Assembly: GCA_034408895.1 (NCBI GenBank)
Contig: JAWXCI010000030.1
Location: 77,386 to 141,385, forward strand
Length of the DNA: 64,000 nucleotides
Direction: 5' to 3'
Source: UBA4660 sp034408895
GTDB taxonomy: Bacteria > Bacteroidota > Bacteroidia > Flavobacteriales_D > Sanyastnellaceae
Each line of letters opens with the position of its first letter. Position 1 is the first letter of the stretch. A program made the position numbers and the translations under genes. This document shows positions 53,406 to 61,956 of the stretch, one piece after another. The notes below the pieces were generated by a model. The model was not told the origin of the DNA, made no database searches, and worked only from the letters and a program-made list of their open reading frames with translations.

Positions 53406-55274
53406 ATGGAAACTGGAACACTTAAAGTAAACACCGCGAACATCTTTCCCATCATCAAGAAATTTCTTTACAGCGATCATGAAATCTTTTTGCGGGAACT
53501 CGTAAGCAACGCAGTTGACGCCTGCCAGAAGGTAAAATCACTCGCCATTGCGGGAGATATAAAGCATGAAGGCAAAGACCTGAAGGTGGAAGTGGTTGCG
53601 GACAAAAAATCGAAGACACTGACAGTGCGCGACAATGGTATTGGCATGACTGCCGATGAAATTGAAAAGTACATCAACCAGATTGCGTTCAGTGGTGCCG
53701 AAGAATTTGTGGAGAAATACAAGGACGCACAAATCATTGGACACTTCGGTCTGGGATTTTATTCCGCGTTCATGGTAGCGCAGCGTGTGGAAATTATTTC
53801 CCTCTCGCATCGCGATGCTGCAACTGCTGTTTATTGGAGTTGCGATGGCTCACCCAATTTCACAATGCGTGATGCAGAGAAGGATTATCCCGGCACTGAA
53901 ATTACTCTTCACTTGGCTGAAGACTCGCTCGAATTTTTGGAAGACAACCGAATAGAAGGTATCCTGACGAAGTATTGCAAATTTCTTCCGGTGCCGGTTC
54001 AATTCGGGATGAAAAAAGAATGGATAGAAGACCCCAGTGGAGAAAAAGATGACAAGGGAAACACCAAGCGCATAGAGACCGAAGTCGAGAACATAATCAA
54101 CAATACCGATCCGCTGTGGATGAAGAAACCTGCCGATCTTGGCGATGAAGACTATAAGAATTTCTACCGGGAACTCTATCCCATGACTTTTGAGGAACCG
54201 CTCTTCCACATTCATATCAACGTGGATTATCCTTTCAACCTGACAGGCGTGCTCTATTTCCCGCGGCTTAAAAATTCATTCGAAGTACAGAAAAACAGAA
54301 TTGCACTTTACAGCAACCAGGTGTTCATTACCGATGAAGTGAAAAACATCTTGCCGGAATTTCTGACATTGTTGCAAGGAGTGGTGGACTCGCCCGACAT
54401 TCCGCTCAATGTGTCACGGAGCTTTCTACAGGAGGATGCCAACGTAAAAAAAATCTCATCGCACATCACCAAGAAGGTGGCGGACAAACTGCAAGGCATT
54501 TTTGCCAGCGACCGTGCTGATTATGAAAAGAAGTGGGACGACATTGGAATGTTTGTCCACTACGGAATGCTCACTGAGGAAAAATTTAGGGAGAAGGCCG
54601 AAAAGTTTTCGCTCTTTAAAACCTACGAGGACAAGTACTTCACGCTGGATGAACTGAAAGAAAAAGTGAAGGAAACTCAGAAGGATAAAAAGGGTGGCAT
54701 CATCCTGCTTTATGCAAGCAACAAGGAGGATCATCACTCGGCTATTGACGCGGCCCGCGCGCGTGGCTACGAAGTGCTGCTGATGGACGGGCCACTCACT
54801 GCACATCTGATTTCAAACATCGAAATGAAAAATACAGGGCTGCACTTCAAGCGTGTGGATGCCGATGTGGCGGAAAAACTCATTGAACGGGATGATGCGC
54901 TTCCATCCACATTGAGCGATGATGAAAAAACAAAATTGAAAAGCACACTGGAAGAAATTGTGAGCAAGGAGAAATACATGGTTGAGTTTGCAAGCCTCTC
55001 GCCCACCGATGCTCCTTTCATCATCACACAAAATGAATTTATGAGGCGCATGAAGGAACAAAGCGCAATGGGAGGTGGTGGCGGTTTTTACGGCATCATG
55101 CCGGAGACTTACAACCTTGTGGCAAACGCCAATCATCCATTGATGAGTGCTGTCATGAATGGGGAAAAGGAAAAAGCAAAACAGGCGATTGACCTTGCAC
55201 TTCTTGCAAAAGGATTATTGAAAGGTGAAGCACTTACTGAGTTTGTGAAGAGGAGTTGGGGCATGATTCAATAG
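53406..55274 (+). CDS. htpG: Molecular chaperone HtpG (Hsp90)
   Basis: HtpG refolds client proteins with ATP in the cytoplasm. The protein is 622 residues. The N-terminal GHKL ATPase has ELVSNAVDACQK, DNGIGMT and HFGLGFYSAFMV, and the middle and C-terminal domains follow with FDILPEFLTLLQGVVDSPDIPLNVSRSFLQ-like and AMGGGGGFYGIMPETYNLVANANHPLM segments. It is a few residues shorter than E. coli HtpG only in the linker. The start ATG is 136 bases after gldH. Confidence 0.97.
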   Translation: METGTLKVNTANIFPIIKKFLYSDHEIFLRELVSNAVDACQKVKSLAIAGDIKHEGKDLKVEVVADKKSKTLTVRDNGIGMTADEIEKYINQIAFSGAEEFVEKYKDAQIIGHFGLGFYSAFMVAQRVEIISLSHRDAATAVYWSCDGSPNFTMRDAEKDYPGTEITLHLAEDSLEFLEDNRIEGILTKYCKFLPVPVQFGMKKEWIEDPSGEKDDKGNTKRIETEVENIINNTDPLWMKKPADLGDEDYKNFYRELYPMTFEEPLFHIHINVDYPFNLTGVLYFPRLKNSFEVQKNRIALYSNQVFITDEVKNILPEFLTLLQGVVDSPDIPLNVSRSFLQEDANVKKISSHITKKVADKLQGIFASDRADYEKKWDDIGMFVHYGMLTEEKFREKAEKFSLFKTYEDKYFTLDELKEKVKETQKDKKGGIILLYASNKEDHHSAIDAARARGYEVLLMDGPLTAHLISNIEMKNTGLHFKRVDADVAEKLIERDDALPSTLSDDEKTKLKSTLEEIVSKEKYMVEFASLSPTDAPFIITQNEFMRRMKEQSAMGGGGGFYGIMPETYNLVANANHPLMSAVMNGEKEKAKQAIDLALLAKGLLKGEALTEFVKRSWGMIQ

Positions 55275-55314
55275 GAAATAAAAAAAACGTGATCTAAAAA
55301 TCCAGGGGGCATAA

Positions 55315-55765
55315 TTCAGGAAAACTGCAACGGATGACCTTCCGCAATTCACTTCCCTCTTCGATGCCTGTCGTGTTTTCTATGAGATGGAGACCGACAT
55401 GGAAGGCTCTCATCAATTTCTGCTGGTGCGAATAGAAAGGAGGGAATCCGAGATTTTTATTAATGACGATGATGACGGTGTGCTTGCAGGATGTGTTCAA
55501 CTCTATCCCATCTTTTCATCCACACGCATGAGGCGTTTTTGGCTGCTGAATGATTTTGTTTGTGGCAGTCAATTTTCGCGGCAGGGGTATTTCCAAACTG
55601 TTGATTGATGCCGCCAAGGAATTATGCCGCCACATCGATGCCTGCGGCTTAATGCTGCAAACTTCTAAGTTCAACCAGGTTGGCAACAGCCTTTTCCCCA
55701 GTGTTGGTTTTGTTTTGGATGAACCACACAATAATTTTTATTGGGGATCGCGGAAGTACAGGTAG
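55315..55765 (+). pseudogene. GNAT acetyltransferase, disrupted by a frameshift and a lost start
   Basis: The frame from about 55333 reads DDLPQFTSLFDACRVFYEM and continues to GCVQLYPIFSSTRMRRFWLLND near 55545. There the frame shifts by one base, and the rest (FVAVNFRGRGISKLLIDAAKELC ... FNQVGNSLFPSVGFVLDEPH) continues in the next frame to 55765. Together they are a complete GNAT acetyltransferase of about 145 residues. No start codon is in frame upstream; TAA precedes the first sense codon. The order is intact, so the decay is recent or reflects sequencing errors. It lies 40 bases after htpG. Confidence 0.85.
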
Positions 55766-56043
55766 TCTTTATGATTTTTGCGGTCTTAACCGATTTAACC
55801 AATCGAGGCTGGATTCCAACACGCATCAACGAAATCCGAAGAGTTTTATGAAATCGCCCTTCCGAAGCTTGTCCTGCTTTTTCAATTTTATTGCAGCAGC
55901 ATTTCTGTCCATGTCCTTTGTCCTTTGTATGACGATCATTCCCATCTATGACCTCCACAGGTGTTTATGCCGAAAGCATTTCCCTGCAAGCAGTCATCAG
56001 AATAAATTTGTTGAACCTAATAATTTATTAAACGCTTAAACTT
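55766..56043. other. 278-base gap before the metalloprotease
   Basis: No gene, terminator or clear promoter is seen. The sequence resembles coding DNA remnants (for example a low-complexity stretch near 55860-55920 with TGTCCTTTGTCC repeats) but no family is evident. Confidence 0.4.
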
Positions 56044-58038
56044 ATGAATGAAACAAAATCCCTGTGGATGTGTTTGTTGGTTTGCATCAATTTCTCTGCA
56101 ATCGGCCAACAGCGCATCGGAGAAGAAGTCCTTCCCTTTACTATTAAACAAGATGTAAAAAATGCCTCGTCAGGCTATGGTTTTAGTGAGTACCATTTAC
56201 TTGACCTGCATGACTCCGTACTGCAAAAAATTCTTGCAGAGAAACCCCAGCAGCTTACCGTCAGGGTTCCGCTTACTATGACCACCTCTGTGAACGTTGA
56301 ATTGGAACGCAGCGAGATTTTCGGGAAAATACTTCCCGCCCACGAAATGACCGAAACAGGTTTGCGCGAATTCAACTATACGCCTGGGGTTTATTACCAC
56401 GGCAAGATGGCCGGTGATGAAAAGTCGAGGGCTTCGTTTTCATTTTTCCAAAACGAAGTCGTGGCAATATTATCCAATGCTAAAGGCAACTTCGTACTTG
56501 GCAATGTGAGGGACAAAGCAGGCAATCCGCTGCCTGGTCAATGTGTGCTCTACAACGACCGCGACATGAGTTTGCCTTTTACCTTCGAGTGCCACAGCGA
56601 AGATATTCTTCAGGTGAAGCCGAAAGTGCCAAAAGGCGAAAACCTGGAAAAGTCAGCAGGCATTTGCCAGGTGGAAGAAATCTATTTTGAATGTGATTAT
56701 GCAATGTTCCTGGATCACGGCAGCAACACCACCAATGTGTTGAACTACATCACAGGTGTTTTTAACGAGGTAGCGGCCATCTATGATATCCATGATTTGA
56801 AGGTGGCCATACACAGCGCAACGGTATGGACAACGGACGACCCTTATTCTACCAGCAGTTCGCAAACAGCTCTGGGTCAATTTCAGGATACTCAAGTACA
56901 GGAGGCCGATTTTCATCACCTGCTTTCCACCAACGACAACAACCTGGGGGGTATAGCTTATGTGGGTGACAATTTGTGCAACGATCCATTGGGAAGCGAC
57001 TACTATAATTATGCGTACAGCGACATCAGTAATTCGTACAACGAATTTCCGCTTTTCTCCTGGAGTGTAATGGTGATAGCGCACGAGAATGGGCACAACC
57101 TTGGTTCGCATCACACCCACTGGTGCGGTTGGCCAACCGGACGACTTGACAACTGTGGCCCCACTGCCGGATATAATGATAACGGATCTTGTGCTGAAGG
57201 ACCCACCCCCGCAGATGGTACGTTGATGAGTTATTGTCACCTGATATCCGGCATCGGCATTGACCTTACTCTCGGCTTCGGCACATGGCCGGTTTATGGA
57301 CCAACCAATGCTGTTACTGAGGAAATATCAAGCAATACTTGCTTCGCAAATCCAGTGCTGGGTTCGCTCACTGCATCGGGTAACGGCACCGTTTGCCAGG
57401 GAAACAACATCACACTAACAGCCACCTCCATTTCTAACGCCAATGTGGAATGGTTTGGCCCCAATGGTTATTACTCGGAATCGCCTACATCAGTAATTAC
57501 CAATGCAAATCCTTCCCAATCCGGAGTGTATAAAGCAGTGGCCAGTTACGTTGGATGTTCCACCGACACTATTTATGTGAACATAACCGTATCACCTCAA
57601 TACAATGCTCCCACATTAGTAACTGCCACTCCGGCTGCAATATTAACGGGGCAGTCATCCGGGTTAGCAGTGGTGAGTGGCACACTGCAAAGTGGAGCAT
57701 CGTGGAAATGGTACTCCAGCCAGTGCGGAGGTGTCGTGATGGGCCAAGGGTCAACACTTAATGTGAGTCCTACAGCTACTACTACTTATTATGTAAGGGC
57801 TGAAGGCTCTTGCCCTTCATCGGTTTGTGCTCCCATTGCGTTGGAGGTGTTTACAGATGTTGAAACCTGCACGGGTGATGTTAATGGGAACGGAAGCGTG
57901 GAGACTAGCGATCTTTTGTTGTTCCTGACGGATATGGGTTGTAGTGGCCCATGCGTGGGCGACTTCACAGATGATGGTGTAGTGAATACATCTGACTTGC
58001 TATTGTTGCTTTCTGTTTTCGGGCAGGATTGTATATAG
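56044..58038 (+). CDS. Secreted zinc metalloprotease (M12-like) with dockerin-like C-terminus
   Basis: The 664-residue protein has a signal peptide (to about AIGQQ), an N-terminal region with FPFEGEV-type beta segments, and a reprolysin-like catalytic domain. HENGHNLGSHH (347-357) is HExxHxxGxxH; Met-turn candidate is in TLMSYCHL. A PKD/Ig-like domain follows (about 435-540), then a second beta domain. The C-terminus (CTGDVNGNGSVETSDLLLF and VGDFTDDGVVNTSDLLLLL) has two dockerin-type calcium loops in place of a T9SS sorting domain. It should be exported; cleavage targets are unknown. The stop overlaps a small hairpin AGAGC..GCTCT (58037-58050). Confidence 0.88.
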   Translation: MNETKSLWMCLLVCINFSAIGQQRIGEEVLPFTIKQDVKNASSGYGFSEYHLLDLHDSVLQKILAEKPQQLTVRVPLTMTTSVNVELERSEIFGKILPAHEMTETGLREFNYTPGVYYHGKMAGDEKSRASFSFFQNEVVAILSNAKGNFVLGNVRDKAGNPLPGQCVLYNDRDMSLPFTFECHSEDILQVKPKVPKGENLEKSAGICQVEEIYFECDYAMFLDHGSNTTNVLNYITGVFNEVAAIYDIHDLKVAIHSATVWTTDDPYSTSSSQTALGQFQDTQVQEADFHHLLSTNDNNLGGIAYVGDNLCNDPLGSDYYNYAYSDISNSYNEFPLFSWSVMVIAHENGHNLGSHHTHWCGWPTGRLDNCGPTAGYNDNGSCAEGPTPADGTLMSYCHLISGIGIDLTLGFGTWPVYGPTNAVTEEISSNTCFANPVLGSLTASGNGTVCQGNNITLTATSISNANVEWFGPNGYYSESPTSVITNANPSQSGVYKAVASYVGCSTDTIYVNITVSPQYNAPTLVTATPAAILTGQSSGLAVVSGTLQSGASWKWYSSQCGGVVMGQGSTLNVSPTATTTYYVRAEGSCPSSVCAPIALEVFTDVETCTGDVNGNGSVETSDLLLFLTDMGCSGPCVGDFTDDGVVNTSDLLLLLSVFGQDCI

Positions 58039-58086
58039 AGCAGCCGCTCTGGTTCCTGCCAGAGGTTAAATTATGGCTAAAAGAAA

Positions 58087-58119
58087 GCCCCCGGCTCATA
58101 ATGCTTGGGGCATTTTTTT
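58087..58119 (+). terminator. Rho-independent terminator after the metalloprotease
   Basis: GCCCC (58087-58091) pairs with GGGGC (58107-58111), followed by seven T. It lies 48 bases after the metalloprotease stop. It is part of the first copy of a duplicated module. Confidence 0.75.
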
Positions 58120-58195
58120 ATCATAATCAAAAACCAGCTGACTTTTTAGATTGTTAAACATGGCACAAAAGTGCACATTCATATTCGCATATTCC

Positions 58196-58226
58196 TTACA
58201 TAATTCAGGAAATATCTTACATAATT
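58196..58226 (+). promoter_or_regulatory. Paired direct repeat, copy 1 (TTACATAATT x2, 21 bases apart)
   Basis: TTACATAATT occurs at 58196-58205 and again at 58217-58226, start to start 21 bases, i.e. two helical turns. It is 38 bases after an ACATGGC box (58158). Paired direct repeats at this spacing are how LytTR-type regulators bind; no such gene is seen here. Confidence 0.6.
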
Positions 58227-58271
58227 ATGACTTGCCATTCGAGGATTTTGCGAGCTGATTGAGTAAAAGAA

Positions 58272-58304
58272 AGCCCGCGGTTCTTAATGCCGCGGGCTAT
58301 TTCT
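58272..58304 (+). terminator. Second terminator-like hairpin, duplicate of the first
   Basis: AGCCCGCGG (58272-58280) and CCGCGGGCT (58290-58298) form a perfect stem with a 9-base loop, followed by ATTTCT. It shares TAAAAGAAAGCCC upstream with the first hairpin, 186 bases away. No gene precedes it, so it may end an unannotated short RNA. Confidence 0.65.
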
Positions 58305-58429
58305 AAACCATAACCAAAACTTTTGATTGATCTTTTCAGATGGTTATTCCTAAAGACGTTTCTTCCTGGATAACCCGATCAATCTACTTAACCATGGCTC
58401 AAATTTGCGTTGATCTCACCACAAATTCA

Positions 58430-58460
58430 TTACATAATTGATGTGAAGAATTGCATAATT
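58430..58460 (+). promoter_or_regulatory. Paired direct repeat, copy 2 (TTACATAATT / TTGCATAATT, 21 bases apart)
   Basis: TTACATAATT (58430-58439) and TTGCATAATT (58451-58460) have the same 21-base spacing as copy 1, and the CCATGGC box (58392) again lies 38 bases upstream. This copy is 234 bases after copy 1. Confidence 0.6.
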
Positions 58461-58572
58461 GAACTCTACGTAGAACACCATAATGAACGAAGAGATTAGC
58501 GACAATAAATACCGACTCTTACTGCCCTTACTTCCTTAAATGCCTTTTGTGTTGGGATGCTTGGTGAAGCGT

Positions 58573-59889
58573 TCATTTTTCATGGTTGATTCTCCATATT
58601 ACCTTGCTTGCATCATCCGCCACCAGCATCGATCCATCCGGCAATATGGCTACGCCAACCGGTCTGCCATGTACTTCACTTTTAGAAGCATCCGCAATAA
58701 AGCCAGTTAAAAAATCCTCCGGCTTGCCGGATGGTTTGCCCTTTTCAAATGGAATAAATACCACTTTGTACCCACTTAACTCTGAACGGTTCCATGAACC
58801 GTGTTGTCCCACAAAAACTCCGTTGTGGTAATGGGTTGGAAACGCCTTGTTATCATAAAAGGCCAATCCTAAAGAAGCGGTATGTGCTCCCATTGATAGA
58901 TCAGGCACAATGGCTTTTTTTACTAGCTCCGGATTGGGATTGTCTTTCATGCGGGGATCTTCGTACTGGCCGAAATAGGAATAAGGCCAGCCATAAAATC
59001 CTCCCTCCACCACACCAGTTATATAATCAGGCACAAGGTCATCGCCCAGGCCATCGCGTTCATTTACCGCTGTCCATAGAGTAGTTGAACCCGGTGCCCA
59101 GTCCATCCCCACTGGATTTCGCAGACCACTTGCATAGATGCGTTCTCCCGTGCCGTCCGGATTTATTTCCAGGATATTTGCTCTTCTTATTTCATTCTCC
59201 ATACCATGTTCTGCCACATTGGACCCCGAACCCACAGAGATATAAATCTTGTTTCCATCTTTGCTGGAGATAATATTTCTTGTCCAATGATTGTTATATC
59301 CGCCTGCGGGCAACGACACAATTTGTTTACCTTCACCACTAAGGCTGGTGCTTCCCGCAGTGTAGTCAAACTGTAATAAGCCATCTGTGTTCGCGATGTA
59401 AAAATGATTGTTGAGTATTAACATACCCATGGGCTGATTGAGGTTTTCAGCAAATACAAAACGCCTTTCCGCTATGCCGTCTTTGTTGCTATCCCTGAAC
59501 AAAGTAATGCGACCGGCACTTTCCCCATAATTTTGTGTCTTGATCTTCCGGGAAATTTTGGCTCCAAGCTTTTTTACCCCGGATAATATGGTGTTGGATT
59601 CTGCAATAAAAATATCTCCATTATCTGCCGCGTACATCCAACGCGGATTATCCAGGCTATCGGCAAATTTGGTAACGGTGAATCCAGCAGGGGCCAAAGG
59701 GGTTTTGCCGGATGGCCAACCTATAACCTTGCTAAAGTTTGTTTTTGAATCCGATGGAGCAGGAAGGGTATCTTGTTGCACATTGACTTGCGGGCTTGTT
59801 TTTGTATGCTGCGGGGAGGAGTGCCTGCATGATGTGCTAATGATTGTACCTGCTACAAGAACACCGAATGTAAGTTTATTTATCATCAT
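58573..59889 (-). CDS. Glucose/sorbosone dehydrogenase-type lipoprotein
   Basis: The 438-residue protein has a lipobox ISTSC (Cys21). The rest is the PQQ-type beta-propeller of soluble glucose/sorbosone dehydrogenases: FADSLDNPRWMYAADNGDIFIAES, LNQPMGMLILNNHFYIANTDGLL, NIISSKDGNKIYISVGSGSN, IYASGLRNPVGMDWAPGS and GGFYGWPYSYFGQY. Such enzymes oxidise sugars with PQQ, and Bacteroidota versions may not bind it; a decisive PQQ-pocket residue is not evident to me. It is the only gene on the minus strand between two non-coding stretches. Confidence 0.88.
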   Translation of the reverse strand: MMINKLTFGVLVAGTIISTSCRHSSPQHTKTSPQVNVQQDTLPAPSDSKTNFSKVIGWPSGKTPLAPAGFTVTKFADSLDNPRWMYAADNGDIFIAESNTILSGVKKLGAKISRKIKTQNYGESAGRITLFRDSNKDGIAERRFVFAENLNQPMGMLILNNHFYIANTDGLLQFDYTAGSTSLSGEGKQIVSLPAGGYNNHWTRNIISSKDGNKIYISVGSGSNVAEHGMENEIRRANILEINPDGTGERIYASGLRNPVGMDWAPGSTTLWTAVNERDGLGDDLVPDYITGVVEGGFYGWPYSYFGQYEDPRMKDNPNPELVKKAIVPDLSMGAHTASLGLAFYDNKAFPTHYHNGVFVGQHGSWNRSELSGYKVVFIPFEKGKPSGKPEDFLTGFIADASKSEVHGRPVGVAILPDGSMLVADDASKVIWRINHEK

Positions 59890-59978
59890 TGGATTTGAAA
59901 TTAATCAGGCTTTGAAACTGCTCAAAAATAACCTGACTGAACATTGTATTCAATTACTGAATGGTCTTATTCCGGCAA

Positions 59979-60620
59979 TTATCCCCCTAAGGTTATATCC
60001 TGCTCGTTGTACCAGTGTATAGCTTGCCAAAAATGTTCGGGTTTATAGTCGGGCCAATAGTCATCTATTACAAAAAAATCAGAGTAGATGGATTGAACGG
60101 GCAAAAAGCCGCTCAGCCTTCTTCTGCCACCCCAGCGTATAATCAAATCTATTCTCGATATTTCTGCGGAATGAATATGCCTGCTAATTCCTTTTGCCGA
60201 GGCATTGGCCGTTTTCAGTAAATTCAAATCCCACTCCCAACTGTAGTTAATAAGGAAATTAACCTTAAGACCTCCTTTTCCAAATACCTGGCGTGTAATA
60301 AAGGGCAATAATTTTTTGGGAAACATGGGCGATTCAGTATTGCCCATCACTAACAGTTCGGCATCTTCACCCGAAAGAATAGTTACGGCAACTATGCAGG
60401 CTTCACTAAATGCCTGGTATTGCACAGTAGGCCGTTTGGTGTTATCAGTAGTAAACCCATAGTAGGTTACTTCTTCCACTCCCGATTGCTGGCACTGTTT
60501 AAAGAACGAATGGCCCATATCAACACCCGGCATATAACCTTGTTCCTTAGCCATTCCATTAGATTGAGCCCATCTGCGGTTGCCATCGGGAATAATGCCT
60601 ATATGTTTGGGAAATCTCAT
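59979..60620 (-). CDS. Divergent cis-prenyltransferase (UppS family)
   Basis: The 213-residue protein has the UPP synthase fold: HIGIIPDGNRRWAQ (the usual IMDGNGRWA, with the catalytic Asp kept but Met-to-Pro and Gly-to-Arg), YYGFTTDNTKRP for the AFSSENWNRP stretch, and RWGGRRRLSGFLPVQSIYSDFF for the RTSGEQRLSNF loop. The residues that choose chain length differ, so a short or unusual isoprenoid is likely, by inference. It is 89 bases after the sugar dehydrogenase start, facing a 660-base gap that holds a third paired direct repeat 153 bases before its start. Confidence 0.85.
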   Translation of the reverse strand: MRFPKHIGIIPDGNRRWAQSNGMAKEQGYMPGVDMGHSFFKQCQQSGVEEVTYYGFTTDNTKRPTVQYQAFSEACIVAVTILSGEDAELLVMGNTESPMFPKKLLPFITRQVFGKGGLKVNFLINYSWEWDLNLLKTANASAKGISRHIHSAEISRIDLIIRWGGRRRLSGFLPVQSIYSDFFVIDDYWPDYKPEHFWQAIHWYNEQDITLGG

Positions 60621-61282
60621 TGTTGCTGAAGAATGGCTGGCTTTGTCTTAAAAAAAAATTTGAACCGCAAATAATGGCAGGGGCAGTTACTTATTAGTAG
60701 TAGGAAGCAGATACCCATTTGGTTCGGGATACCAAAAAGTGGCGAAACTATTAATAGTACGACATGGACGAGTTACACAAATCCGGAGGTGCATTACATA
60801 AATCACTCATCTGAGATGGCACGGATAAACTTGGGGTGACTCTTTACCCCCAAAAAAAATGTTTATCAACAATGCTCATTGGGCCCAAACGCGGCAGCAT
60901 CCTTGGCTCCGTATTATCATGGCGCATTGTTTTTGTGTTCTAAACCGCTAATTTGTAGAAAGAGCAAAAGACCGCTTGGTCCCCCAACGGTAGTTTGAGG
61001 TTGGCAGTGCCGCTTTTTTCATGCGTGGTGGCGAAAATTCATTTGTTTATGATCTTGAAAGCTGCCCTGTCGAAGTACGGTGCCTCCACAGTTGCCGGAA
61101 AGGACAATACCATTTCCCTGAATTGTTGGATGGTGATCATTTTGATAGTTCAAGCGCTAACTTAAAGGAGGAATGCGTCAGAGACATTTTTGGGGCATGG
61201 GTGTCGTAAGCATATGGCCGGAAGCCTCGATCAGTCTGGGCACGGGTTGAAAAACTCCGCCAGGAGGCTTACCTCATTTGGC
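60621..61282. other. 662-base gap between cis-prenyltransferase and DUF1801 genes
   Basis: I see no supportable gene. Features are the paired direct repeat (60773-60803), a hairpin TTGGGG..CCCCAA followed by A-run (60831-60853), a hairpin-like CCCAAC..GTTGGC segment before a T-run (60982-61019), and a weak inverted repeat AAGCCTC..GAGGCTT (61222-61270). A 62-codon frame at 61021 was not accepted. Confidence 0.5.
60773..60803 (+). promoter_or_regulatory. Paired direct repeat, copy 3 (TTACACAAAT / TTACATAAAT, 21 bases apart)
   Basis: TTACACAAAT (60773-60782) and TTACATAAAT (60794-60803) are again exactly 21 bases apart. It lies 153 bases upstream of the cis-prenyltransferase start on the opposite strand, so it may act on that gene. 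An ACATGG box lies 11 bases before it, not 38. Confidence 0.5.
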
Positions 61283-61684
61283 TCATTCGTAATTTTGATT
61301 TAATGATGAATCAATCATTCTCTTCAGAACTTTCAAATCAATATCATCGAGTTTATTTATGTAAAGGCAAACAACACCGGCCTTGTGCTTGCCGAGCTCT
61401 TTAAGGGCAGCAGACTGTTCCTTAATATTTACCATAAGGTACAACGATAGATTCGCTTTACGGGGAGAGAAACCTATCAGGAGCCAATCCACTTCCCTCG
61501 CGGTGGTAGGGCTTTTGTATCGTTTATTGCCAAAACCGATGATGGAACTGCTCCATAAGACCGGCTCTTCCCCAGATGCTTTTTTCATCATTTCCAAAAG
61601 CACAAAACTGTCTTTACGCTTTTGTTCATCCGGGACATTGTTGATAAAATCCTCAACACATGCAGCCGTTGTTTTGTTTTTATT
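61283..61684 (-). pseudogene. DUF1801 protein with damaged N-terminus
   Basis: The frame (minus strand) reads NKNKTTAACVEDFINNVPDEQKRK, then DSFVLLEMMKKASGEEPVLW and GFGNKRYKSPTTAREVDWLLIGFSPRKANLSLYLM, ending at 61283. This is the complete DUF1801 domain of about 130 residues. However the frame opens directly after TGA (61685-61687) with no start codon until an internal GTG (61603) or ATG pair. Just upstream lies a 21-base tandem triplication whose first unit contains a likely original ATGGCTGAAAA start, now out of frame and followed by stops. It might still be translated from the GTG as 106 residues lacking the first helix. Confidence 0.75.
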
Positions 61685-61733
61685 TCAACCAGTTTTGATT
61701 TTATTTCAGCCAGTTTTGATTCTTTTCAGCCAT
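61671..61733. repeat. 21-base tandem triplication at the DUF1801 start
   Basis: Three 21-base units run 61671-61691, 61692-61712 and 61713-61733, each beginning GTTTTGnTTnT on the plus strand. On the minus strand the oldest-looking unit is ATGGCTGAAAAGAATC..., which resembles the start of a DUF1801 gene. Units differ at 3-6 positions. Confidence 0.8.
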
Positions 61734-61956
61734 TTGAATTATTGTTTGTTTGATATTGGTTCGAATAAGGAAAAACGCGGGACGAGTGTTATGAATTTTT
61801 TAATGGTTTAGAAGCACAACTGTTCGTTTACCCCACAAAACCCTTCTTTTAAAAATTTCCATTTATCTTTATGTTCGCGGTTCGTGCTTCTTCGTTTATA
61901 AAGGAGACATTGAAAACAAGAGCGGTTAATGTCATCATTTTGTTTCGTTTTAAATG

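Larger units (their letters stand above)
58039..58572. other. 534-base structured gap between metalloprotease and sugar dehydrogenase
   Basis: No protein gene is seen. The stretch holds a diverged tandem duplication: hairpin, CATGGC box, and paired TTACATAATT repeats, first at 58078-58232 and again at 58264-58466. The end (58527-58572) carries a solo arm of the repeat seen at 4131-4155. The two terminators suggest one or two short non-coding transcripts. Confidence 0.6.

Noticed and set aside
60831..60853. Hairpin TTGGGG..CCCCAA as a terminator
   Set aside because: It is followed by an A-run on the plus strand, so it lacks the T-run needed in either transcription direction.
61021..61209. 62-codon open frame beginning MRGGENSFVYDL
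   Set aside because: No family match, no ribosome site and it lies in a structured non-coding gap.
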